DNA of 64,000 nucleotides from NCBI RefSeq assembly GCF_000471905.2, contig NW_006500351.1, positions 2,141,171-2,205,170 on the forward strand, read 5' to 3'. Below are positions 55,357-64,000 of this stretch, in pieces. Origin of the DNA: Amborella trichopoda. Its lineage: Eukaryota > Streptophyta > Magnoliopsida > Amborellales > Amborellaceae. A program made the translations under genes and the position numbers. Each line of letters begins with the position of its first letter. The stretch's first letter is position 1. The notes below the pieces were generated by a model. That model saw only the letters and a list, made by a program, of their open reading frames with translations. It did not search any database and was not told where the DNA came from.

Positions 55357-58300
55357 ATGGTAAGGAACAACCACCTCACACTGTTGCTCTCCTGTTTGGT
55401 TATGCTCCCATTGATGGTGGAGTCAAGAATAAGGCACTTCAAGTGGGAGGTGAACTATCTTCCCTGGTCCCCCGACTGTTCGACAGAGAGCTTATTGATC
55501 GCCATTAATGGGCACTTCCCAGGCCCAACCATACGCGCCAGGGCTGGTGATGCTATCGTTGTCGAGCTCCACAACAAGCTTCCTACTGAGGGGGTGGTCA
55601 TCCACTGGCATGGCATCACTCAGGCACCGCTCTCTCTCTCTCTCTCTCTCTAACATATTGCAGAGGAAAATGGAGTTTTAATTTGAGTTGGTTTTGATGT
55701 GTTGGTTCAGTTTGAGAGCCCTTGGGCGGATGGGACGGCATCTATCTCGCAGTGTGCAATCAATCCTGAGGAGACTTTCATTTACAGGTTCAAAGTAGAC
55801 AAGGTAAAGATCCTTCTTAAACAAGCTCCTGTTTTTTTTTTTTCTTTCTTTCTTTTTTTTCTTTTCTTTTCTCTTCTTTGTAAGAAGGACGATTTTAGTG
55901 GACGACCTTTTTATGAAAACCTTTTTTGTTTAAAAAAAAAGAAGAAGAAAGGGTACTGGATTTATTTTAAATCTGAGATTCCTTTATTATTTGGAAAATG
56001 TTTTGACAGGGGTGCACCCCCATCAAAACAAGTACAGCCTCACCTTAGATTTCGTTGAAAATTGTAGTTTTTAATTTCGAAAACTTTCGAATCCATCATT
56101 TCGGCCTTGACCATTATGTTTGTGGAAAAAAAAAGAAGGGAAATTTACATACGGATCAGATTATTTTATCGTTATAACGGTATCGCTCCAAAATATCTCG
56201 TTGTTACCTGAAAAAACGCCTCTACAACTTTTTTTTTTTTTTTGTCAAGTTTAACCTAGGTCCAATATTTGAGTATAATCACCTGTTATGTTTTGGCCAC
56301 ACCGTTATAACAGTCAAATAACCCGGTCCATACATAAATTTTCCAAAAAAAAGTATTTCAAAGTATTAAGAATAGTTTTACACATTATCTAGACCATCAA
56401 TTTCGTCCTAAAAACAAGTGTTTACGTATCCACAAGATCTGTATCATTCTTTGAATTTTAAATTTCATAATTTGTGTTAAAATTAATTTTAGAGCGATCA
56501 CGCATATTTTTTATGCCCAGAGTGCTTTGCAAACAAGTATTCAAGGTCAGGCTTTATTTTGTTTTGTTAAAGCCTATGCGCTATAGAAAGTGCATCCTTA
56601 TTTGAATAAAATAATGAACAGGCAGGAACATACTTTTATCATGGGCATCATGGGATGCAAAGGTCAGCTGGTCTCTATGGTTCTCTCATTGTGGAGGTTG
56701 CAGAGGGGAAACAGGAACCTTTCCATTACAACGCTGAACTCAGCCTTCTTCTCAGCGATTGGTGGCATCAGAGCATTTACCAGCAGATGGTAGACCTCCA
56801 TTCAAAACCATTTCGTTGGATAGGCGAGCCACAGGTCAGGAAACTTCGTGGACGTAGGCACCATTATTGAATCATGTATATATTGGTTGATTTTTCTCTT
56901 TCTCGTTATTTTCTTTTATTGAAAAGGCTACACTCTCTCTATCTCTCTCTCTCAAGCAAGTTTCTCTCTCTTCCCATGCAAGTTGCTCTCTCTCTCTCTT
57001 AGCCGTGATAAGCAAGTTTCTCTTTCTCCCCTTATTTTAAGCAAGTCTCTCTCTCTAGCTCTCTAGCAGTCATACTTAGTGACTGTCTTACTGGAAATAC
57101 ATAGTGAGATAGATGAACATGACTTTTCATTGCATGAAGAAGATTGAATAAGAGTGGCACACATGTCAACACACCAAACCGAACTCTTCTCGATCTATGT
57201 TCTTCTTCTCTCTCCTCTCCTACAAAAGACATGCATAGTGATATAAAGATTAGCAATTTAGATGCTGAAAAAAAGGAAAAATATGAAATAGGTTAATTTT
57301 GGACGAAAATTACTCAAGAGATCAGTTAATTTGTTTTCTTTTTTTTTTTGTTTCAAACCTTCCCTTGCATCTTTGGACCACTTTTTATTTTTTTGTGAAG
57401 CTTTTCGTTAATAGGGCAGCGGCTAAAGTTGGCATCCGTGGGCCGCTTTATTTCTTAGCAAATAAATGCGCTAATGCGGTCCAAAGATACCAACCTCGGA
57501 CTGTACTAGAGAAGGCAGTGTGATGATAAAAAAATTTGGCTGACTAGCTACTGCCCCAAACATTAGGGCACAACTTTATTATTGAAAAAAAAAAAATATA
57601 AAAATAAAAATAAAATGCGACTGACTGAAATTAACATCATCAAACCGACGGACAATTTAAAAAAAAAAAAAAAACCTCGGGTTAACCGATCTTGCACGTA
57701 GTTTTAACTTAAAATTTCCTCAATTCACATTTTAGTATTTTTTCTTGTAACCGTAAATCACTCTAAAGATTATTATGACTATATACATATATAGAAACCG
57801 ATATCCCCTCTCTCACAAACCACTAAGAATTAAATGCAGGAAAGCATATGCACAACCCATGTTACAAAGATACCTATACGTATGCTGCCTTCTGATATAG
57901 ATACCAAAATATTAAAATTGGAATTGAATAATTATGCATGACAATCTGTACAGCATGCACACAGAAGATGAAGTGAATTACCAGATGACATTAAAGCACT
58001 TCTACAGTGAGATTTCAAAAGGAAAAAGTTAAGAAGAAGTGTCTAACTTTTTAAGATTTCAATCGGGAAAAAGTTAATAAGAAGTGACTAATTTTCTAAG
58101 CATCAGAGTCTGGCCACAGACATGCATATCCATGTTGCATAAAATACAACTTTTTATATGATTATTGTTGATGGTTGGTTAGATGTGATTGTCCAGTCAC
58201 TGCTGATAGAAGGCAAAGGGAGGCATAACTGCTCCTTGAAAGCATATGAAGAGGACAAGAATAAGGATCCAGACTTGGTACCCACCACTCTGTGCCCAAA

Positions 58301-58412
58301 GAATAACAAGAGTGAGTGCGCCCCCCATGTTCTCCAAGTTGAGCCCAACAAGACTTACAGGCTAAGGATTGCAAGTGTTACATCCCTCGCTTCGTTGAAC
58401 TTTGCTTTTGGG
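55357..58412 (+). CDS. AAO: L-ascorbate oxidase (multicopper oxidase), 5' four exons
   Basis: Exons are 55357-55623, 55711-55803, 56622-56834 and 58197-58412, all phase 0, giving residues 1-263 of a family that is usually about 550-590 aa. It oxidises ascorbate with reduction of oxygen to water in the apoplast. Residues 1-23 are a signal peptide and [11 protein letters not shown] begins the mature protein. Copper ligands HWHG (His83, His85) and FYHGHHG (His127, His129) are present. Family blocks include [51 protein letters not shown] and [20 protein letters not shown]. Exons 1-3 cover cupredoxin domain 1 and exon 4 starts domain 2. Intron 1 would be GC-AG (55624 GCACCG); introns 2-4 use GT. 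The C-terminal copper cluster (HCH...H....M) was not found before 64000, so intron 4 is longer than 5.5 kb or the gene is truncated. Confidence 0.9.
55624..55710 (+). other. ascorbate oxidase intron 1, apparent GC-AG intron
   Basis: This 87-bp intron starts GCACCG, then a (CT)n run, and ends TTGGTTCAG. Exon continuity demands a junction here: HWHGITQ on one side, FESPWADG on the other, in register with the family. No GT donor in phase is available nearby. The (CT)n run begins seven bases inside the intron. Confidence 0.7.
56138..56344. mobile_element. MITE inside ascorbate oxidase intron 2
   Basis: The ends GGGAAATTTACATACGGATC and (reverse complement) GGAAAATTTATGTATGGACC are inverted repeats of nearly 50 bp, extending to CGTTATAACGGT. 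The element is about 207 bp and is flanked by A-runs. It interrupts a copy of the dispersed repeat also seen intact at 43375-43704, giving the order of insertion. Confidence 0.8.
56835..58196 (+). other. ascorbate oxidase intron 3
   Basis: A 1362-bp intron with GT..AG borders. It contains CT-rich stretches (56930-57060). At 57410-57520 there is a patch resembling the 48162-48525 element (GCGGCTAAAG..., GGGCCGCTTTATTTCTTAG, ACCTCGGACTG). Confidence 0.7.
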
Positions 58413-60165
58413 GTAAGTCTCTTTTATTCAATCTAGGTTGATGGGCTTATACTATTCCATTTGCTCATGAGATAACATGATCTTTTCCTATAAGTTTAAG
58501 ACCTAACCAATCAAAGTAAGGCACACCTTCAAATAGTGCCAAAATGTGTTTTTTTGATATAAAAAGTCATAGTAATGGCCTAAGAACTTATTTTCATCTC
58601 TAATTATAAAATTTGAATATTTAAAATAGTGTAAATCTATGAGCACTTGAAATTTTTTAAAATTGACGGTCTAGATAATGCATTACAAGATGCATTATTT
58701 TCAAGAATTTTTTTTTTCAATATCATGTCCATACATCTTGAACTCAAAATGATCCAATTGAAGGTATCTCAACATTGAAATAACCTCTTCTAGTAAATTT
58801 ATCAGGTATACCTTAATTTGATTATTTAGTGTCTCACCCTTATGTAATCTTCTTCCTATGTAAATATATAGGGGAATGATATCATGCATAGGTTTTATAG
58901 TAATATAACGAAATAACTTTTTGAAAACCATGTTAGGGTGTTTTGTTTCATCCTAATTTGTAATCATGTACTCATGTTGATGAATAGTGGAAAAATAAAT
59001 AAAATTTGAAAATATAAATTAAAAAGAATTTTTTTAAACCCAATTAACATAGGCCACCCGTTGGTGAGATGCCTAGATCTAGGCCTTAGTAGGTGTTTTT
59101 AATTTCAAATTTTAGGGATGGATTTGTGTTATTAGATGAACAATAGAAGAGATAAAGAATTAATTTTGAGTTATCAAAGACATCAATTCTAAAAATTCAA
59201 CAAATAGAAGATCTAGATTCATTGTTGGAGGGGTTTCAATTTGACCATACATAAGGTGTAACTTTTAATTTTATTTTTTGATATTAATAATTTGGATGAA
59301 GATAATGTCTATGCAAAATATGGGGTGAGTAAAAATCACATTAGAGGGTAAGTTCTTCTTTAAAAATTTTGAAAAAAAAAAATATATTGAAAGCGAAAAG
59401 GAGATGTAAAGGCCTAACAACCATAGTAGTCGACAACCAAAAGTTGTAGCAAGTAGTTAACCAAGAAGAATAATAGTTAATAGAATGACATCACTTCTAA
59501 TCATTTTATATTTTCTTTCATAAAAAGAAAATAAAAAGGTGGGAGCTGATTTCACTTTTAACTCGATGAAAGTTCGAACTTGTTAAATCCCATGCATAGT
59601 GGCATGTAGAAAGCTTTCTCGGCAAATCTCATTTTTTGCCACTTTTTCTATCAAATTAGAAAAAAAAATTATTTATGTATTTTTACTAAATAATTACAGA
59701 GATATTAAAGAAAATAAGCTTGGTGGGACACCCATTTTTATATTGGCAAAGATGAGGTTTGCCTTAAAGAAGATATTTGAATAATTTGAATGCCAATCCG
59801 CTTGTGTACTGCCACTTCCTGACCATGAGAAGTATCCAAAATGTCAGATTTTTCTCAGTCAAAAAGCAGCTACACCAATACAATTCACACCAAAAACCCC
59901 CTACTTTTGACCCCAGAATCCTCTTTCTCTCTCTCTCTCTCTCTCGAGCAACTTGTTTTAACAGTAGCATGCACCGGCAGTACCACACTGTATACTAGCT
60001 TTCTTTGGTGAAAGGCCCAGTTAAGAGAGCTTTTCCTATTTGAAAATTTGAGATCTCTTTAAGAATTAGCAGATGCTTATTTTCGAAAGTTAATTTTCAT
60101 TTCGAATTCTTAAAGACTTGAATATGATAGTCGGAAAAGTAGACAATTTTGTTGAGAAATGACAC
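58413..60165. other. beginning of ascorbate oxidase intron 4 or truncated flank; no exon found
   Basis: GTAAGT follows exon 4. The expected next exon, beginning with an NHK..VVEADG-like block, is not visible in any frame. A dispersed-repeat relic lies at about 58590-58730 and a CT run at about 59922-59945. Confidence 0.55.
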
Positions 60166-60341
60166 TGTGAGATTCTCCCACACTCATATGAGTAGGATCT
60201 CAAAGGATCACCATTAAATTTGACACATATCCCTATAAAAGTTATCTCATGGGTATGAGACATGACTTTTCTAGAGATATGTGCTAAATTTGATAGTGAT
60301 AATTTGGGGTCCTACTCATATGGGTATGGGAGGGTCTGATA
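60166..60341. mobile_element. palindromic MITE-like element
   Basis: CTCATATGAGTAGGATCTCA and TTAAATTTGACACATATC on the left are inverted on the right (TGGGGTCCTACTCATATGGG, ATATGTGCTAAATTTGATA). The centre is a short ATCTCATGGGTATGAGA palindrome. About 175 bp, non-coding. Confidence 0.75.
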
Positions 60342-61240
60342 GGATCATTACTCATTTTTGTTTTACTTTTGGGATGTTATTTTCTTTTAGGCGATTACAA
60401 GTGCCCTTGAAATTCTTTTTCTTCGTTGAGGAATTTAAGGTGCACGGGAAAAAGATGCAGTGTATTGTATGGTCTATATTTTGACCAATATTATATTGAA
60501 GTTCTACCTTTTTGAAAAGAAAATAAGTATTTGGGCATTTTTTTTTGGGGTAATTTATTGTTAATTAATTGGGGGTATCAACGACAGGAATGAATACCAC
60601 AACTAGGTGTGGGGATGCCACCGACCCAGCTCTTTTCCTTATTTTGGTAGTTTAAAAGTTGGATTTTCAAACTATTCAAACAACCTAAATATACCAATTT
60701 TCTGTGTTTTTGGTGGTTCAAAATTTGGACTTTCAAATTGATTAAATATATTATTTTTTCCTTTTGTATTTTGGGTGGTTCAAATGTCATAATTTCGAAT
60801 CAAAGGTTAAATGTGAATAAATTTTCTAAAATAGTAGGATCTCAACATAATACTAGGCGTGATATAGACTTTGCGGTAATACATCTTTTCCCTAGGCCAA
60901 ATATTGATCTTTCTCTCATTTTTTAAGGTTGGTGCTAGATTGAAGATTTTTACATCTTGAAATTTTGCAGACCTAAGGGCCTGTTTGGTTTATTGGATTC
61001 AGATTTTCAAGAGTCATTTTTCTTAGAAAAACTGAGCCAATCGTGTTTGGTTCACTTAGAATTGACATTTCCGTTGGAATTGAAGGGATTCACTAGGGAG
61101 TTGATGAAGGTGATGTGCACAGAAGGATGGGTTGGTTAGGGAATACGTGCGTGAAGACGCATGTAAAGGGTGTGTGCACGTGTGTGGGGGCGAGTTTAAG
61201 GTCATGCCTTTAGGACCTGTGCAAAGCAGTTTAATGTCAT
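60342..61240. other. intergenic DNA, no gene recognised
   Basis: GGGCCTGTTTGGTTTATTGG at 60976-60995 resembles one end of a PIF/Harbinger-type MITE, but no matching opposite end was found. 60650-60790 contains repeated GGTGGTTCAAA..T words. Confidence 0.45.
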
Positions 61241-61590
61241 GCGGCTAGGACGTGCACTATGGCTTAACATCATATGGTTTGGACCGTGGTTATGCAGTTT
61301 AGAGTCATGCAACTAGGACCATGCAGTTTAAGGTTGTGCAACTAGACCTCTGCTACAGTTTAAGGTCATATAGTTTGGACAATGATGCTAAGCCTTTTAA
61401 ACGTCATGCGGCTAAGACGTGCACTATGATTTAAGGTCATATAGCTTAGACCGTAGCAATGCAATTTAAAGTCATGTAGCTAGGACCATGCAGTTTAAGG
61501 TCGTGCAACTAGACCTCTGCTACAGTTTAAGGTTATATAGTTTGGACCGTGGCTGTGAAGTTTAGGGTCATACAGTATAGACCATTGTGG
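61241..61590. repeat. higher-order minisatellite, 168-bp units
   Basis: GCGGCTA(G/A)GACGTGCACTAT starts units at 61241 and 61409. Each contains several about 28-bp subunits of the form CAGTTTAAGGTCATGCAACTAGGACC, including GCAACTAGACCTCTGCTACAG. The second unit is diverged by scattered substitutions. Confidence 0.8.
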
Positions 61591-62190
61591 GTAGCCATGT
61601 AGGTGAAGTTTTCATTGAGAATAGGTTTATGGATAGTAATCTGACTCCCTAGGGATAAAGTAGTGAAGGCCATACACAAGCAAATGGCTTAGATGGAGTT
61701 GGTGACCCTACGAGGAATGGCTAACGGAAGCAGACTTCGTTGGGGATTAGGGGGTGAGTGTGACTCCCTGGGGGTAAAAAGTGAGACTCCATGTAGAATA
61801 GGCTTATGGAAGGTAATCCCACTCCTTTGGGAATGAGATAGCAAAGGAATAAGGACTTGGTGCGAAACAGACCCATTAGGGGTTGAAGTGGTAAGAATGT
61901 TCCTAACTCCACTGGGGATAATGAGCTGCAATACAAGTGTGACTTCTACTGGGGGTGACAAGTCACGACCTGGGTGCATCGGCCTAAGTGCAACTCCACT
62001 GGGGATAGTGGTAAGACACACGGCGGTGGCCAGGTTCTAGCACGCGCGACGCTAGGACATGCACGACACTAGCAAGGGAAGGTAACACACACGGTGGTGG
62101 ACTTGAACAGTAGTAGCATTGACACGTACAATGCTAGCACGGGCAGAGGTAGCACACGCAGCGCTAACATACACTATGGCAACACACGTG
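61591..62190. repeat. degenerate CTCCACTGGGGATA-type repeat zone
   Basis: CTCC.CTGGGG(A/G)TA-like words recur at intervals through 61645-62010, with GAATAGGCTTATGGA repeated at about 61620 and 61795. 62030-62190 has CACACACGG.GGTGG and ACGCTAG(G/C)AC words. ORFs here (61689-62021 minus) are low-complexity by-products. Confidence 0.55.
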
Positions 62191-62194
62191 GCGG

Positions 62195-62395
62195 TAGATT
62201 TGAGAATACAGTCGGCACTAGGCACAGCCGACGCTAGCTTTTAAGAACACAGTCAGCGCTGGGGTTTTGAGAACACAACTAGTGTTGGGGTTTTGAGAAC
62301 ACAGCTGGCTCCGCGATTTCCAGACCATAGCCAGCGTTGGGGTTTCGAGAACACAGTTGGCGATGGGGTTTCGAGAACACAGGCGGCGGTGACTT
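62195..62395. repeat. about 27-bp minisatellite, GAGAACACAG...GGGGTTT unit
   Basis: About six copies of (T/C)GAGAACACAG followed by (C/T)(T/C)GGCG-like and TGGGGTTT. A diverged set with AGAAACACAGCCGAC recurs at 63300-63450, about 0.9 kb away. Confidence 0.75.
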
Positions 62396-62579
62396 GTATT
62401 CGGGCCTCAGGCTAGAGCTCGACCCTGTCCTGGATCGATGCATGGGGGCTTCATGGGTGGTGGTAAGCCTCCGTTCGGGCCTCGGGTTTGAGCCTGGCCT
62501 GGTCCGGCCTAATGCCGTTTGGTCTTTAGGGATGTGCCTAGAATTCTTGATTTGTTAGGGGCACTTTGGAGGAACATCA

Positions 62580-62590
62580 CCTATATAAGG
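62580..62590 (+). promoter_or_regulatory. TATA-box-like motif
   Basis: CTATATAAGGG at 62580-62590 is followed by GGTAAACCCCATTTTTACC, a short hairpin. It might be a pol II promoter of the surrounding repeat element (for example an LTR promoter). No transcript evidence is available. Confidence 0.35.
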
Positions 62591-63099
62591 GGGTAAACCC
62601 CATTTTTACCATTTCACCGAAGGTAAAACAACTAAGTTTAACAGTGAGAGTGAGAGAACTCCTGGCGAGAATTTTGGCGAGCACGCAGAGCACTCGAATG
62701 AGGTTTGGAAGAATTTGCCTACAAGCAAGAGAAGGTTTCAGTTCAAAAGAGAGAGCATCGGCAAAAATGCAGGAGCATTCGTAAGGTTGCAGGAGTCTGT
62801 GGCGAGGGTAGCGAGAAAAACAGAGGGTTTGTCGTGAAGCAGTTGGAAACTCCGGTCGTAACTTGGGATAGCTGAAAAGGGGAAAAATGGTGGAAGTTAC
62901 AGCAAAGAACTACCGACAAACTTGCACCGGCTGTTTGCGAGTTTTTCAATGGTTTTTTCCATCGGGGAGAAGAAGCGGAAGGTGTCAATCGATTTTCGAC
63001 GGAAGAGGGGAGTTTCTTGGGGAGAAACCGAGAGGCCACGGGGAGGCAAACAATCACTTGGAGAAGAAGGATCGCTGGGAGGTGAACAGTCGTGGCGAG

Positions 63100-63450
63100 A
63101 AGAAAGGTCACTGGCAGTGAACGGTCACCGGAAGGTGAACAGTCATCGGCAATGAACAACCGCCAAGAGGTGAACAGTCGCGGGGAGCCGAAAGGTCACC
63201 GGTAGGTGAACAATCGATGGAAGACGAAAGGTCACCACTAGCGATCAGTCATCAAAAGGTGAAGAGTCGTGGTGGCGAGGGGTCTTGAGGACACAACCGG
63301 AGCTAGCCTTTGCGAAACGCAGGCGGCGCTGAGCCTTAGAAACACAGCCGACATTAGCCATTAGGAAACCCAGCCGACGCTTGGTCTCAGAAACACAGTC
63401 GGCGTTGGCCTTTAGGAAACACAGTCGGTGCTGGGATTTTTACCAACACA
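63100..63450. repeat. GGTGAACAGTC repeat followed by second copy of the ACACAG minisatellite
   Basis: GGTGAACAGTC(G/A)/GAAAGGTCACCGG words alternate about ten times over 63075-63270. At 63300-63450 the GAAACACAGCCGACG-type units seen at 62195-62395 recur. The flanking 62400-63100 has no recognisable gene. Confidence 0.65.
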
Positions 63451-63661
63451 ACCGGGTTAATTTTTTTTTTGAAGATGCAGCTATCGCTAGTCTTGTGTGG
63501 TGGTAGTCAGTGCCTTAGTGGCACGCGGCTAGCAATATGACGCGCCCGACATTAGTCGTGCGCAGCAGTTGTTGTTCGTTCGATCCTTTGATGAACGGCG
63601 GTGAATGGCGCTCTGCTGTGATCGTGCATGGCCAACCAATGGTGAGGCTTGGCTTATGAAG

Positions 63662-63810
63662 CTTATTGGAAGCCAAGTCCTCCAGCACAATTGTGAACTC
63701 CATGTTGTTCTGTGGAGGGGCCTTCACTGTGAGCAGGGTATGCTCTCCATCAAAGGCCAGTTCCTTGCCAGAGAAGTCTGTTTTGTATGTTTGGTATACT
63801 CCATCAAAGC
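63662..63810 (-). pseudogene. AGO4-clade Argonaute exon fragment
   Basis: Minus-strand frame: FDGVYQTYKTDFSGKELAFD, then GEHTLLTVKAPPQNNMEFTI and VLEDLASNK. AGO4/6/9-type Argonautes carry the same pattern just after the N-domain start (..V.QTY.(S/T)(D/E)L.GK(D/E).AYDGEK.LFTVG.LP.N..(E/D)F.VVLED). AGO4-clade proteins bind 24-nt siRNAs in RNA-directed DNA methylation. Only about 49 codons match; no other Argonaute exon is visible on either side and the flanks are minisatellites. It is most likely a captured or retro-inserted fragment. Confidence 0.7.
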
Positions 63811-63867
63811 ACTTCCACCTTCTCCTATTGTGAAAGCCACTTTTGGCATGTAACCGTCCTCTACTAA

Positions 63868-64000
63868 GATGCAAGAGCAACGCTTGGGTCTTTCGTTCTC
63901 TTTTCCTCAGATGCAAGAGCGACGCTTGGGGTCAACTGTCTTCTTTTCCTCAGATTCAAGAGCGACGCTTGGGATCAATCGTCGTCTTTTCCTCAGATGC
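63868..64000. repeat. 42-43-bp tandem repeat running off the window
   Basis: GAT(G/T)CAAGAGC(A/G)ACGCTTGGG begins units at 63868, 63910, 63953 and 63996. Each is followed by a TC.(T/A)..GTC(G)TTTTCCTCA spacer. The array continues past the window end. Confidence 0.9.

Noticed and set aside
56590-56793. 67-codon ORF in ascorbate oxidase exon 3 region
   Set aside because: It is an out-of-frame shadow; the frame giving [16 protein letters not shown] is the real exon.
60976-60995. PIF/Harbinger (Tourist-type) MITE
   Set aside because: Only one end-like sequence (GGGCCTGTTTGGTTTATTGG) is visible; no inverted partner or TTA/TAA duplication found.
62743-63159. 138-codon minus ORF and two plus ORFs as genes
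   Set aside because: They lie in short-repeat DNA; translations are repeat-driven and match no family.
1-64000. CRISPR arrays, bacterial operons, rRNA genes, organelle insertions
   Set aside because: None seen. Tandem repeats here lack spacer-repeat architecture, and no rRNA or plastid-gene sequence was recognised.

Overview
The window is nuclear DNA of a flowering plant. It has two intron-bearing genes with clear plant orthologues, very low coding density, an AT-rich background, and many plant-type retrotransposon, MULE-MITE and microsatellite remnants. I cannot name the species. Most of the short ORFs are chance ORFs in repeats.

Only two host genes are supported. (1) 15717-17949 (+): a complete two-exon LRR receptor-like kinase of the BIR1/At5g48380 type, 608 aa, with degenerate HRD and DFG motifs. 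(2) 55357-58412 (+): the first four exons (263 codons) of an L-ascorbate oxidase. The remaining exons were not found before the window ends at 64000. A third, much smaller gene piece at 63662-63810 (-) is an exon-sized fragment of an AGO4-clade Argonaute inside repeat DNA.

Layout: 0-7.8 kb is intergenic DNA with a LINE RT scrap, a 518-bp MULE-type MITE with an exact 9-bp target duplication, and a second MITE. 7.8-12.5 kb is a nested LTR-retrotransposon block. A non-autonomous element with three LTRs, flanked by an exact 5-bp duplication, sits inside an older related element, one LTR of which is split by a LINE fragment. 13-15.7 kb leads into the kinase gene. 18-19.4 kb is a triplicated 3' flank of that gene. 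21.4-34 kb holds a CGCCTAGGCG-rich element, an inverted-repeat unit carrying a LINE RNase H domain, LINE endonuclease and RNase H relics, an assembly gap (29735-29949), and an RTE LINE tail abutting an L1-type LINE. 36.9-42.8 kb holds two decayed Ty1/copia elements on opposite strands. 43-55 kb is MITE-rich, with dispersed copies of one MULE-MITE family and a 0.7-kb foldback built from eleven near-palindromes. 58.4-64 kb is AT-rich to about 61 kb, then a GC-richer minisatellite-laden zone.

The two complete or partial genes are unrelated in pathway: one is plasma-membrane immune signalling, the other apoplastic ascorbate oxidation. The main biology of the window is mobile-element structure. 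The best-supported unusual objects are the three-LTR element, the palindrome-array foldback, the MULE-MITEs with exact duplications, and the kinase catalytic-motif substitutions.
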